A stretch of DNA of 64,000 bases from Nitrospira sp. Lineage in GTDB: Bacteria; Nitrospirota; Nitrospiria; Nitrospirales; Nitrospiraceae. The notes under the pieces are model-generated. The model had not been told where the DNA came from. It worked only from the letters and a program-made list of their open reading frames with translations, and made no database searches. Both the position numbers and the translations under genes were made by a program. Shown here one piece after another: positions 1-10,369 of this stretch. The stretch spans positions 682,001 to 746,000 of the forward strand of contig BQWY01000001.1 of assembly GCA_036984305.1 (NCBI GenBank). Direction: 5' to 3'. Numbering within the stretch: position 1 is the stretch's first letter; the number at the start of each line of letters is the position of its first letter.

Positions 1-1
1 G

Positions 2-307
2 ACCATTCGATTCTATGTGAGTCCGAAGGCGTTCGGTTTGTCAGTTGACGACCCATTTCCCGTCGGAACCACGCTAATCGTCGAGACGATTCCCGCGAGT
101 ATCCCGAGAGGCTGGGAGGTCAGGTCTTCATACGAGGCACGCGGGGTGACACGATTCGTCATGACGAAATGCGGCCACATTGACGCCGGCCTCCAAGGCA
201 ATCAGACCAGCCATGTGTGGGTCTATGGGTATCAGGGGCCGGCGAAGTATGGTTTGAGCGAAATTGTCTCTGGAGTCAGCCGATTATCAACGGGAGAGAC
301 GGCCTGA
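2..307 (+). CDS. C-terminal part of an exported P460-like protein (5' truncated)
   Basis: The frame is open from the first bases of the window, so the true start lies upstream; about 101 residues remain. The segment FYVSPKAF followed by DPFPVGTTLIVET resembles the central strand of cytochrome P460-type domains, where a residue run like NPxAxxxF is followed by PxGTxxVxE. No CxxCH haem motif occurs in the remaining part, unlike the P460 protein 750 bp downstream, so haem binding cannot be claimed. It may be a haem-free relative or another exported hypothetical protein. The assignment rests on short pattern resemblance only. The next gene starts 23 bp downstream on the same strand. Confidence 0.45.
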   Translation, partial: TIRFYVSPKAFGLSVDDPFPVGTTLIVETIPASIPRGWEVRSSYEARGVTRFVMTKCGHIDAGLQGNQTSHVWVYGYQGPAKYGLSEIVSGVSRLSTGETA

Positions 308-330
308 ACGGAGGAGATCGGAGGATGGTC

Positions 331-552
331 ATGAAACTCCAAGAGTCTCTGTTGCGCGTGGAGGATGCAGCCAAAATTCTGAGTGTGAGTCGCTGGACGA
401 TCTATCGCTGGGTGGAAGAGGGGCGGCTCGAGGCGACAAAGATCAGCCGGGGCAGCCTGCGAATCTTTCATCGGTCGGTCAATTCGCTGGTCGAGACCAA
501 CTGTGTGCAGCGTGGAATTGTCATGGAGCCTCGAGAGAGGAACCGACACTGA
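331..552 (+). CDS. Small helix-turn-helix DNA-binding protein (excisionase/MerR-like HTH_17)
   Basis: This 73-residue protein is almost entirely one winged-helix motif: LRVEDAAKILSVSRWTIYRW, then a basic wing with EGRLEATKISRGSLRIF. That is the usual layout of HTH_17/excisionase-type domains (RVxEAAxxLxVSxxTIYRWxxxGxLxAxKxGRxxRI). The start at 331 is chosen because a GGAGG at 320-324 lies six bases upstream; the ATG at 325 abuts that site. In phages such proteins are excisionases, but no integrase is visible here. It may simply regulate the adjacent exported haem/metal proteins. The target is unknown. Confidence 0.75.
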   Translation: MKLQESLLRVEDAAKILSVSRWTIYRWVEEGRLEATKISRGSLRIFHRSVNSLVETNCVQRGIVMEPRERNRH

Positions 553-585
553 GCATTGCCGAGAGGCCGTGGAGGTATTGATTAC

Positions 586-1005
586 ATGAGCGGGTTGATA
601 ACAAGCCGAGCTTTCCGGAGGCGACGCGCACGGCTAAGCGTCGCGACGATATTGGTCATGTCTGCCTATGCTGGTCAGGCTGACTGGGTATCGAGCGCGA
701 CGCCAAGCGGAGCGGACAATATGCCTCAGCACATGGTGACCGTGCAGATTGCCGGGCGTTTTTGTGAATACCAGCGTGCGGACGTCAAGGCAGCGCTTGC
801 GGACGTTTGGAGCGTCGTCACCGTCGAGTTTCTCAACGACCATGGCACACTACGCGTGTCCTACCATCCGGGGAATAAAGCGCGCGCCGACTTGATCTGG
901 GAAATGGAACGGGCGTTGTCCATAGGGTGGTTTTGCACCGCGCGCATTCAAGAAGCCGGAGATGAGGGGAACCGGGTCTTCGGATTGCTGGACCTCAAAC
1001 GATAA
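586..1005 (+). CDS. Exported protein with an HMA-like (ferredoxin-fold) domain
   Basis: A 139-residue product: a basic N-terminus and a hydrophobic segment (about residues 14-32) look like a signal peptide, followed by a small domain. The pattern HMVTVQIAGRFCEY, a helix, VVTVEFLNDHGTLRVSY, then a second helix, matches the beta-alpha-beta order of HMA-type ferredoxin folds. The two metal Cys of a true HMA (CxxC) are absent; single Cys occur in GRFCEY and GWFCTAR. GGAGG at 571-575, ten bases ahead of ATG 586, supports the start. It lies 48 bp before the P460-type cytochrome and probably shares its transcript. Function unknown; a role in periplasmic metal or haem handling is an inference. Confidence 0.6.
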   Translation: MSGLITSRAFRRRRARLSVATILVMSAYAGQADWVSSATPSGADNMPQHMVTVQIAGRFCEYQRADVKAALADVWSVVTVEFLNDHGTLRVSYHPGNKARADLIWEMERALSIGWFCTARIQEAGDEGNRVFGLLDLKR

Positions 1006-1053
1006 GGGCGTCGCGAGCGAGCCGGTTTTTTCCGTCAAACTTGGAGGATGGAT

Positions 1054-1608
1054 ATGAACACGAACAGGCGGCGGATTGTCTCAATCGTGCTGGGAGTCGT
1101 GTGTGTAAGCCTTGCCGGCATACTGACCGTGGGTGCAGGGGGCGGTCCGAAGGACGGCACGTTGCCGCTGCCCGCTGACTACAAGAGTTGGCCGAAATTT
1201 CTATCCGACGTTCAACGGCCGGATGCCAAGCAGGTTCGCGATATCTACGTGAATCAGGTCGGTGCCAAGGCCTGTCCCGTTTCGGCGTTCCCTAATGGCA
1301 CCACTATGGTCATGGAGCTCTATAAAGTTCAGATGGAGGGAGAGACGCCGGCAAGAGGACCTGACGGTAAGCTTGTCAGAGGCGATCTTGCCAAGGTTTT
1401 TATGATGGAGAAGAACGATGGCTGGGGGCAAGACGTGCCGGACAATGTGAAAAACGGCCACTGGGTCTACTCCGCCTATTCTCCAGACGGGAAGCCTGTG
1501 GCCGAGGATTTTACCAAGTGCCGCGCGTGCCATGCTCCCCTCGGGCAGAAGGACTTCGTCCACCGATATGACGAATTTTGTGCGCAGTGGTCTCACGCAG
1601 GCCACTAG
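1054..1608 (+). CDS. Exported cytochrome P460-family c-type haem protein
   Basis: A 184-residue protein with a signal peptide (RRRIVSIVLGVVCVSLAGIL), a P460-type core including FPNGTTMVMELYK, and a single haem c site CRACH (Cys156, Cys159, His160) near the C-terminus followed by KDFVHRYDEF. This order is characteristic of cytochrome P460/cytochrome c'-beta family proteins of nitrogen- and methane-cycle bacteria, where members oxidise hydroxylamine or bind NO. Which reaction applies here cannot be told. The start at 1054 rather than 1048 is preferred because GGAGG at 1043-1047 then has six-base spacing. The stop is followed by a GC-rich hairpin at 1681-1706. Confidence 0.85.
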   Translation: MNTNRRRIVSIVLGVVCVSLAGILTVGAGGGPKDGTLPLPADYKSWPKFLSDVQRPDAKQVRDIYVNQVGAKACPVSAFPNGTTMVMELYKVQMEGETPARGPDGKLVRGDLAKVFMMEKNDGWGQDVPDNVKNGHWVYSAYSPDGKPVAEDFTKCRACHAPLGQKDFVHRYDEFCAQWSHAGH

Positions 1609-1680
1609 TTCAACAGGGGGGCGTCAGGAGTTCCGAGGCTCGTGTGTGGGTCTGACCTACCTCCTCACGGGTTTCGGTTG

Positions 1681-1706
1681 AGGGGGCGGCGCTACCGCCG
1701 CCCCCT
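1681..1706 (+). terminator. GC-rich hairpin, probable terminator downstream of the P460 gene
   Basis: A perfect 10-bp inverted repeat (AGGGGGCGGC at 1681-1690, GCCGCCCCCT at 1697-1706) with a six-base loop, followed by AATGATTTG. The stem is very stable, but the downstream T run is poor, so termination may be partial. It separates the P460 gene from the next exported-protein gene. Confidence 0.6.
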
Positions 1707-1877
1707 AATGATTTGAAAGGGGTTGATGCGGCGTAATCCCCTATGGGCTTTTGCGTCGGGACTCATCGAATTCATGCACATACGCCGAGTTTCAATGATG
1801 TAGCAAGCATCGGCAATCGTGAGAATCCATGCGTAGACATGGCAGAACAGTCCACCTATAACCACGGAGCGCATGCG

Positions 1878-2237
1878 ATGCGATCTCGAGCGAGGTGTGC
1901 GGCGGCGTGGGTGCTAGTGTTGTCCAGTGTGTTGGTCGCAGTTCCCACGTGGGCCGGAGAAGATGTCGCGTTGCTGTCACTCCTGCGTGGGGAAGTCTTT
2001 AACAAGGAGTTTGAGGGATTCGACACATACTATGTCGTGATCGAGGAGGATCATGCGTTCGACAATGGGTCGCGCGAGGTCACGGCGGTGGCCGTCGGAA
2101 AATTTCTGGATAATCAGAAGCGGCTCAAGGTCCTGTTCCTGATTGCGGGGGATCATATTATTGGGGGGCAGATTCTCGAAGGGACGGATTTGCCGCCCTG
2201 TGTCGTGCAGGGGAGTCCTTCGTCTTCATCACTTTAA
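1878..2237 (+). CDS. Small exported protein of unknown function
   Basis: A 119-residue product: positively charged N-terminus (MRSRARC), hydrophobic segment (WVLVLSSVLVAV) and the cleavage-like site TWAGEDV indicate a signal peptide. The mature part is short, acidic and beta-rich, with VYYVVIEEDHAF-like strands (seen as TYYVVIEEDHAF) and the segment GDHIIGGQILEG. A related string, VIGGQLLVMK, ends the next gene's product, so the two may share a short local fold. The start at 1878 has CGGAG eight bases upstream; a longer in-frame version from 1743 has no ribosome site and no signal-peptide logic. I do not recognise the family. Confidence 0.65.
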   Translation: MRSRARCAAAWVLVLSSVLVAVPTWAGEDVALLSLLRGEVFNKEFEGFDTYYVVIEEDHAFDNGSREVTAVAVGKFLDNQKRLKVLFLIAGDHIIGGQILEGTDLPPCVVQGSPSSSSL

Positions 2238-2260
2238 CCCATCAACAAGGAGGCAGGGGC

Positions 2261-2743
2261 ATGTATCAGGCATTGGTGGTTTCGGCAGTCGTCATGATAG
2301 CGGTGCTGGCCGGTAGTCCTGCCGGCTTCGCATTGCAATCCGGGGGCGTGGAGATTGGAGACCTTGAAACAGGTTCCGTTGTCGGGCAACCGTTCCGTGA
2401 AATTCCGGTGGATTTGGAATTTCAAGTCTTGGAGGGCGTCGGGGGGAAGAGTGTGTGGTATCCTCCCGTGGCAATTCTCAAGATGGTTGGCCGGGCAGGG
2501 ACGCCGGTTCTCCTCAAGGTCAGTAATGGCACCAAGACCGAGCAGTCGTTCGGCCTCGCAGCGGAAGAGAATATTTCGGCTCCGACGACCCTCAACGTCA
2601 AGCTCACCCTCAAGCCCGGTGAAACAAAATACGTGGGTATTCCGACAAGTGATCTCACGTATGTGACGGCCGGAAGCGTACTACGGTATCACTCGCTGAA
2701 TGACAAGAACGTCATTGGGGGACAGCTTCTTGTCATGAAATAG
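2261..2743 (+). CDS. Exported, possibly cupredoxin-like protein
   Basis: A 160-residue protein preceded by a strong AAGGAGG. Residues 1-25 form a signal peptide ending FALQSG. The mature domain is all-beta in character: a long segment with PVLLKVSNGTKTEQSFGLA, a KPGETKYVGIP turn, then VLRYHSLNDKNVIGGQLLV. The sequence NGTxxxxxFxL, then PGExxxVxxP, then a C-terminal YHS-xx-GGxxLxV strand, follows the strand order of cupredoxin-like domains. The usual C-x(n)-H-x(n)-M copper ligands are not present, so it may be a copper-free relative. It lies 23 bp after the previous exported-protein gene and probably shares its transcript. Confidence 0.6.
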   Translation: MYQALVVSAVVMIAVLAGSPAGFALQSGGVEIGDLETGSVVGQPFREIPVDLEFQVLEGVGGKSVWYPPVAILKMVGRAGTPVLLKVSNGTKTEQSFGLAAEENISAPTTLNVKLTLKPGETKYVGIPTSDLTYVTAGSVLRYHSLNDKNVIGGQLLVMK

Positions 2744-2769
2744 CCAAGCCGTACCGGTATCTCCCCGAG

Positions 2770-2810
2770 ACAGGCCTCACGCGTTCCGCCTTGGGATGCG
2801 TGGGGCCTGT
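2770..2810 (+). terminator. Imperfect hairpin after the cupredoxin-like gene
   Basis: ACAGGCCTCACGC (2770-2782) pairs with GCGTGGGGCCTGT (2798-2810) through 13 positions with one G-T wobble and a 15-base loop. It lies 27 bp after the stop codon and before the TPR gene. No strong T tract follows, so it is a probable but not certain terminator. Confidence 0.55.
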
Positions 2811-2912
2811 CGTGTTCTGGCCACCGCGCACCGTTGATTCAGCGGACACGTTGATTTCACCGCGGTGCGTCTTTATAGTCGCATCAGGCCTCTGTCAAAG
2901 TGGGCAGGCGAG

Positions 2913-4013
2913 ATGCGCGTCCGGATGGCGAAAGAAGGCGGCACAGGTACACACAGGCAATCGGTGTCAGCGACAGCTCTCCGCTGGGTGTTTGTCATCC
3001 TGGTTTGCTGGGTCCCGTCCGTCTTTCTTCACACGGCTGGCGCCGCCTCATCGGAGGCCGCGAAACGCGAGTACGAACTCGGACTCCAGCGCGCGAAGCA
3101 AGGGGCCGTCGACGACGCGATCCGCGACTTCAAAAAGGCCGTCGAGCTCGATCCGCATCTCGCTGACGCGCACTATCAGCTGGGGCTGTTGCTGCTCCAC
3201 GAAAAAAAATCATCCAAAGAAGCCGCAGCGGCATTCCGACAAGCGGTGTCGGCCAATCCCAAACTGGCCGCGGCGCACCATGAGTTGGCCCTCTTGGCGC
3301 TCAACGCAGGAAACGTGCGGGAGGCCGAACAGGGTTTGGAGCATGTGATTGACCTGGCACCCCAGCGTGAGCAGGCGTATCTGGACTTGGCCAAACTGTA
3401 CGAGCGTACACATGCCAGCGAGCGGGCGGAAGTCGTCTATGCCGCACTCTTGAAAGTAGACGGCGAGCATCCGGAAGCGCTGTATCGCTTGGCCAGTTTG
3501 TCTGATGCACGGGGGGACTCGAAAGCCGCGGAGGGGTACTTGGAGCTTCTTTTGCGCATGCGACCAGGACATCCCGATGCCTGGTATCTCAAGGGACGCA
3601 TCGCCGAAAAGAACAATAATCTCACTGAGGCGGCCTCGGCCTATCGGGAGGCCTTGCGCGCGAAGCCCGATCTCATCGATGCCCGCTTCAACCTGGCGTT
3701 CATTCTCCGGAGTCAGGGCAAGCTGGAGGAGGCGGCGCGTGAATTTCTCGAAGTGATCGTCATCAAGCCCGAACATGCCGAGGCGCACATGAATCTCGGC
3801 TTAATCTATACCACGATGCACAAGCTCGACGACGCGGAACAGGAATACGAGGCGGCGGTCAATCTCAACCCCAATTTGATTGAAGCCCACTACAATCTAG
3901 GGGTGTTTTACGAGCTTCACCGAAAAGATCTGCCTCGTGCCCTCGCGCAGTATCGCCGGTATCGAGAGCTTGGCGGACGCGATGAGCGGGTGGATCGCAT
4001 TGTAGGACAGTGA
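2913..4013 (+). CDS. Exported tetratricopeptide-repeat protein
   Basis: A 366-residue product from ATG 2913 (an in-frame ATG also exists at 2865). An N-terminal hydrophobic helix (ALRWVFVILVCWVPSVFLH) serves as a signal or membrane anchor. The rest is built of about nine 34-residue TPR units, with repeated signatures such as AIRDFKKAVELDPHLADAHY and LIEAHYNLGVFYELH. TPR arrays mediate protein-protein contact. No catalytic domain is fused. The gene stands alone between the hairpin upstream and the DsbA-like gene 112 bp downstream, so the partner is unknown. Confidence 0.85.
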   Translation: MRVRMAKEGGTGTHRQSVSATALRWVFVILVCWVPSVFLHTAGAASSEAAKREYELGLQRAKQGAVDDAIRDFKKAVELDPHLADAHYQLGLLLLHEKKSSKEAAAAFRQAVSANPKLAAAHHELALLALNAGNVREAEQGLEHVIDLAPQREQAYLDLAKLYERTHASERAEVVYAALLKVDGEHPEALYRLASLSDARGDSKAAEGYLELLLRMRPGHPDAWYLKGRIAEKNNNLTEAASAYREALRAKPDLIDARFNLAFILRSQGKLEEAAREFLEVIVIKPEHAEAHMNLGLIYTTMHKLDDAEQEYEAAVNLNPNLIEAHYNLGVFYELHRKDLPRALAQYRRYRELGGRDERVDRIVGQ

Positions 4014-4125
4014 CGGCAACCAGAGTCGTGCATCCGTATAACCAATAGGGCATCCTTTGGCCACCTGGCTTGAGTATACTGTGAATGGCCGACATGAAGA
4101 CGTACGACGAAAGGAGAGTCTCGTG

Positions 4126-4770
4126 ATGCAACGTTGGGTAGGGGTTGCGGCAGGCATCGCCGTGTTCGTCCTCCTCTCCCTCGGCGTGCCAGGGGGAAAT
4201 GTGCAGGCGGCGGATGCTCCGGTATTGCGCGGCAAATTCGAAAAGGTGAACGAGCCCTCCACACACGTCAAGGGCAAGGTCAAGTTGGTGGAGTTCGCGG
4301 ATTTTTATTGTCCGCATTGCCATCATTTCGAAGAGGCGGGATTGCCGGTCTTGAAAAAGGAATTCGGCGACAAGCTCGAAGCGACCATGGTGGGCTTCCC
4401 GGTGTTTCGGCAAATGTTGCCGACTCCGTTTGAAATGTATGAGCAGGCCAAGTCGATGGGCAAGGGCGAGGAAATGAAGGCGGTGTTGTTTCGCACGATC
4501 CATGTCGACAAGGTGAAGTTCTTGGATCGGTCCCTCCGAGCCGCACTCATCAAGGAGGTGGGACTCGATCCCGTGGCGTTTGAAAAGGGGATGGAGAGCG
4601 GCAAGCCAATCAAGGCCTTGGAGGAAGGCAAGAAGTGGGGAGAGCGCATCAATCTGCAACAGACACCGACGTTGCTGCTCGACGGGAATATCAAGGTCAC
4701 GGATATCAATCCTGAGAACGTGAAGGTCGTCATCCAAAGCATCCTGGACAATGACGCGAAGAAAAAGTAA
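4126..4770 (+). CDS. DsbA-family thiol:disulfide oxidoreductase
   Basis: A 214-residue periplasmic protein. The signal peptide (GVAAGIAVFVLLSLGVPGG) is followed by the thioredoxin-fold strand VKLVEFADFYCPHCHHFEEA with the active-site pair Cys62-Pro-His-Cys65, the CPHC of DsbA. The helical insertion and the late cis-Pro segment LQQTPTLLLDG also match the family. It should oxidise or shuffle disulfides of exported proteins; several Cys-containing exported proteins are encoded nearby. AAGGAG at 4111-4116 supports ATG 4126. No DsbB-like partner is seen in the window. Confidence 0.88.
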   Translation: MQRWVGVAAGIAVFVLLSLGVPGGNVQAADAPVLRGKFEKVNEPSTHVKGKVKLVEFADFYCPHCHHFEEAGLPVLKKEFGDKLEATMVGFPVFRQMLPTPFEMYEQAKSMGKGEEMKAVLFRTIHVDKVKFLDRSLRAALIKEVGLDPVAFEKGMESGKPIKALEEGKKWGERINLQQTPTLLLDGNIKVTDINPENVKVVIQSILDNDAKKK

Positions 4771-4779
4771 GGGGTCAAT

Positions 4780-4903
4780 GGTGAACGGTGAAGAGTGAAA
4801 GACGAGAAGTACGTTAACAGGGGTGAGGCGAGAATCCCTCCCGCCTTCTGACACTGGTTCCCTTCGCGCTCCACTCCTGCTCCGTGACCCTTCACCATTT
4901 ACC
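4780..4903. repeat. Imperfect intergenic inverted repeat
   Basis: GGTGAACGGTGAAGAGTGA at 4780-4798 and TGACCCTTCACCATTTACC at 4885-4903 are inverted copies matching at 15 of 19 positions, filling most of the 189-bp gap between the DsbA-like gene and the P-type ATPase gene. The arms are purine-rich and low in complexity. No ORF is supported here. It resembles the inverted repeat between the hpnA-like and ispA-like genes in arrangement, not in sequence. Confidence 0.5.
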
Positions 4904-4959
4904 ACCCCCTTGTGAATATTCGACCTTGACTCTTCGCCGATCACCCCTTACCTGTTCTT

Positions 4960-7623
<2,664 letters not shown>

Positions 7624-7627
7624 CACC

Positions 7628-9052
7628 ATGATAACTTCACTGTGTTGTGCGCCGGCTCGCGTGCTCGCGTTGAGTGGCTTCCTCTTGACGATGTCGGCCG
7701 GTCCGCTCTGGGCGGATGACCGTCCCAACGGGTCCGCCACGGTTCTTGATCTCCAATCCCAAATCAAAGCCACGTCCGTCAGAGTGCTGCCCGCTGTCGT
7801 CAGCATTGCCGCCACCGTGGTCATTCCGGAACAAGCCTTGAGCGATGAGAGTTTGCCGTTCGGCGCATTCCGGGATATGCCGCAACTCCGACGGCAATAT
7901 GGCCAAGGGTCCGGCGTGATTGTATCCCCGGACGGCTACATCATCACCAATCATCACGTGGTGGCAGAGGCCTCCGGAGTCGAAGTGCTGCTTTCGGATC
8001 GACGACAATTTAAAGGTCGCGTCGTGGCATCCGATCCCAAAACCGACGTGGCCATCGTCAAGATTCAAGCCATTGGTCTTCCGGCCGTCGTGTGGGGCGA
8101 CTCGGGCCGACTGGCGGTCGGCGATTTTGTATTGGCCGTCGGCAATCCGCTGGGTCTCAGCCAAACGGTGACGTTCGGCATTGTCAGTGCGGTGGGACGG
8201 GCGGATGTGGGCGTGGCCGATTACGAGGACTTCATTCAGACCGACGCGCCGATCAATCCGGGCAACTCGGGCGGCGCGCTAGTCAACATCGCGGGGGAGT
8301 TGGTCGGGATCAACACGGCGATCGCAAGCCCGACCGGCGGCAGCGTCGGCGTCGGATTTGCCATCCCCAGCAACATGGTCAAGCAGGTCATGCAAAGCCT
8401 ACTAAAAACGGGCCGCGTCGTCCGCGGGTTTTTGGGAGCCGTGACGCAGGACGTCACACCGGTCTTGAGCAAAATCTTCAAGTTGCCGGACGTCAAAGGC
8501 GCAATTATCACCGACTTGCAGCCCAACGGCTCGGCGGAGCGGGCCGGCCTGCGACGCGGCGATGTCGTGGTGCGCGTGGACGGACGCGAGGTTCTGGACG
8601 GAGGCCGGCTGCGCAATCTCATTGCCTTGGCGCCGATCAGTAGCCGGCACAAGGTCGAAATCATTCGCGACGGGCGTTTGTTTCAGGCTGACCTCGTCGT
8701 CCAGGAAGCCCCCCGAGAACAGCGTCGTAAGACGGATATGATCGAAATTCGAGAGGGACAGCAAGCGCATCCCCTTGCCGGCCTCTTGGTTGATGAAGTG
8801 ACTGTGCCGATGGCTCGCCAAATGGGGCTGGCTGTGACGGCAGGACTCGTTGTGACGGATATCGAGGAGGGGTCGCTCGCCGAAGCCTCGGGCATGCAAC
8901 CGGGGGATGTTGTCCTCGAAGTCAATCACAGGGCTGTCCCTAACCTAAATGCCTACCAACGGGTCGTCGATCCGATCAAACCGACGGACCTGGCGCTCCT
9001 GCTCGTCAATCGACAGGGTACGGTGCTATACGTGCCCATTCAGGCGGAGTAA
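7628..9052 (+). CDS. Periplasmic DegQ/HtrA-type serine protease
   Basis: A 474-residue protein with signal peptide, trypsin-like domain and two PDZ domains. The triad is visible as His110 (IITNHHVV), Asp140 (DPKTDVAIVKI) and Ser214 (PGNSGGALV). PDZ1 covers roughly residues 275-370 (GAIITDLQPNGSAERAGL) and PDZ2 roughly 380-470 (GLVVTDIEEGSLAEASGM). DegP/DegQ proteins degrade or refold damaged envelope proteins. It begins five bases after the copper ATPase stop, so co-expression with metal export is likely. Confidence 0.92.
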   Translation: MITSLCCAPARVLALSGFLLTMSAGPLWADDRPNGSATVLDLQSQIKATSVRVLPAVVSIAATVVIPEQALSDESLPFGAFRDMPQLRRQYGQGSGVIVSPDGYIITNHHVVAEASGVEVLLSDRRQFKGRVVASDPKTDVAIVKIQAIGLPAVVWGDSGRLAVGDFVLAVGNPLGLSQTVTFGIVSAVGRADVGVADYEDFIQTDAPINPGNSGGALVNIAGELVGINTAIASPTGGSVGVGFAIPSNMVKQVMQSLLKTGRVVRGFLGAVTQDVTPVLSKIFKLPDVKGAIITDLQPNGSAERAGLRRGDVVVRVDGREVLDGGRLRNLIALAPISSRHKVEIIRDGRLFQADLVVQEAPREQRRKTDMIEIREGQQAHPLAGLLVDEVTVPMARQMGLAVTAGLVVTDIEEGSLAEASGMQPGDVVLEVNHRAVPNLNAYQRVVDPIKPTDLALLLVNRQGTVLYVPIQAE

Positions 9053-9390
9053 GGGGCGAAACGACAGAGGCAGCAGTCCTGTGCTCTCAGCGCGAGCCTC
9101 CTAGACACACCTCACTCCAATTCTCTCTCGCCGCGCTGTCCCTGCCGTGTGGGCTACAGGGCCACGCGACGTCGTCTGCGGCTTCCACGTGAACGATTGG
9201 CACCCGGGAGTCTTCAACCGCAGCGCTCCTGCGCTTCCACGGTTCTAACGACCCCCGCGCACCAAGTGCGTCACGCCCTTGGGCTCTCCCGCCTCCCTCT
9301 CGGGTGGATGGGAGATAGAACTTGCATTCGAGGAGCTTCGGTGCTACTTATGCGTGCCACGAAAATGACAATCGTGCCACTGGAGGGCGC
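9053..9390. other. 338-bp non-coding gap upstream of nikR with short direct repeats
   Basis: No supported gene lies here. Just upstream of nikR the octamer CGTGCCAC occurs twice in direct orientation, at 9353-9360 and 9373-9380 (period 20), and a variant GTGCTAC stands at 9341-9347. Such spacing on one helix face is compatible with a regulator site, possibly autoregulation. It does not match the GTATGA-N16-TCATAC operator known for Escherichia coli NikR. The rest shows only composition similar to neighbouring DNA. Confidence 0.4.
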
Positions 9391-9810
9391 ATGAAGGACC
9401 TGGTGCGATTCGGCGTGTCATTGGATGGACAGTTGCTGCGGGCGTTCGACCGGCTCATCGAAGCCAAGGGGTATGCGACCCGGTCGGAGGCACTGCGAGA
9501 CCTCATCCGTGCCAATCTCGTCGAGGCGGAGTGGGCTGCGAACCGGGAAACCGTTGGCTCGGTCACGATCGTCTACGATCACCATGTTCGGGACCTCAGT
9601 CGAAAACTCACCCATATTCAGCATGATTTCCAAGGGCATGTCTTAGCAGGGATGCACGTTCATCTTGATCACGATCATTGTCTCGAGGTCTTGGTCGTGA
9701 AGGGAAAGGGCGCGGAAATCCGCAAGGTCGCCGATGCTCTCCTCAGCGTCAAAGGCGTCAAGCATGGAAAATTGACGCTGGCCACCACCGGCAAGGGCCT
9801 GAGTGTGTAA
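9391..9810 (+). CDS. nikR: NikR-type nickel-responsive ribbon-helix-helix regulator
   Basis: A 139-residue protein with an N-terminal ribbon-helix-helix ([20 protein letters not shown], then the [14 protein letters not shown] helix) and a C-terminal ACT-like metal domain. The square-planar nickel ligands of NikR are conserved: His78 (IQHDF), His89 and His91 (GMHVHLD) and Cys97 (HDHCLEV). The start at 9391 has GGAGGG three to nine bases upstream; a longer in-frame start at 9322 would add an unrelated leader. The last base of its stop is the first base of the DUF3842 start codon, so the two are coupled. The TonB receptor gene downstream is a plausible target. Confidence 0.92.
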   Translation: MKDLVRFGVSLDGQLLRAFDRLIEAKGYATRSEALRDLIRANLVEAEWAANRETVGSVTIVYDHHVRDLSRKLTHIQHDFQGHVLAGMHVHLDHDHCLEVLVVKGKGAEIRKVADALLSVKGVKHGKLTLATTGKGLSV

Positions 9811-10232
9811 TGACAATCTGTATCGTCGACGGCAGAGGTGGAGGATTGGGACGTCAGTTGGTGCGGCGGCTCAGGCAATCCTCCGAAGTCCTGGGGCTCA
9901 TCGGCGTTGCTACCAATGCTGTGGCGGCGCGGTCAATGTCTGAAGCAGGGGCTACACGGGTTCTCCTCGATCACCCGAAGAGACGGAAGGTATTCGACGA
10001 AGTGGATGTCATTCTGGGTCCCCTCGGAATCGTCCTCCCCGGCTCCCTTTGCGGCGAAGTCACACCCGGGCTTGCCGCTGCCGTTTTGCATTCGCCCGCG
10101 CGGAAGTGGCTGCTTCCGATCAACCCGTTTGCTATTGAGGTTATAGGCGCGGAGGGACGAACCCTCGATGCGCTCGTCCATCAGGTCGTTCGTCGCATCG
10201 AGCGAGCGTGTGACACCGTCGCGTCGACCTGA
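9810..10232 (+). CDS. DUF3842-family protein coupled to NikR
   Basis: A 140-residue cytosolic protein beginning with a Rossmann-like strand and glycine loop (ICIVDGRGGGLGRQLV), followed by GLIGVATNAVA, ATRVLL and VDVILGPLGIVLPGSLCGEV. This matches the DUF3842 family as I recall it, a small conserved group without an assigned reaction. It starts in the stop codon of nikR (TAATG), so translation is coupled. The coupling suggests a role in metal homeostasis alongside NikR and the TonB receptor, but the sequence shows no metal ligands that would prove it. Confidence 0.75.
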   Translation: MTICIVDGRGGGLGRQLVRRLRQSSEVLGLIGVATNAVAARSMSEAGATRVLLDHPKRRKVFDEVDVILGPLGIVLPGSLCGEVTPGLAAAVLHSPARKWLLPINPFAIEVIGAEGRTLDALVHQVVRRIERACDTVAST

Positions 10233-10270
10233 TCGGGTCACGAATCCGTTCATTCCATTCATCCTGTCAG

Positions 10271-10316
10271 CGAACCACGAAGGTTCGAAGGTTGCCGGGC
10301 GGCCGGATCTCGAACC
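10271..10316. promoter_or_regulatory. Repeated CGAACC/GGTTCG half-sites upstream of the TonB receptor gene
   Basis: Three copies of one hexamer lie in the 137-bp gap before the receptor gene: CGAACC at 10271-10276, GGTTCG at 10282-10287 and CGAACC at 10311-10316. The first and second form an inverted repeat with a five-base spacer. The second and third form GGTTCGA/TCGAACC with a 21-base spacer. The arrangement is suggestive of a dimeric regulator site such as NikR, but it does not match a known NikR box. Confidence 0.4.
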
Positions 10317-10369
10317 GACGTGGGTGTCTCCCCGGACCCCCCTCGTCAAATCGAAAGGAACTTCAGGGT

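Noticed and set aside
3865-4944. Long - strand frame of 359 codons opposite the DsbA-like gene
   Set aside because: It is the antisense shadow of the TPR and DsbA-like genes; GC-rich codon bias keeps it open.
9391-9810. Reading the NikR gene from 9322 to include a longer N-terminus
   Set aside because: The extra residues do not fit the ribbon-helix-helix start, and GGAGGG is well placed only for 9391.
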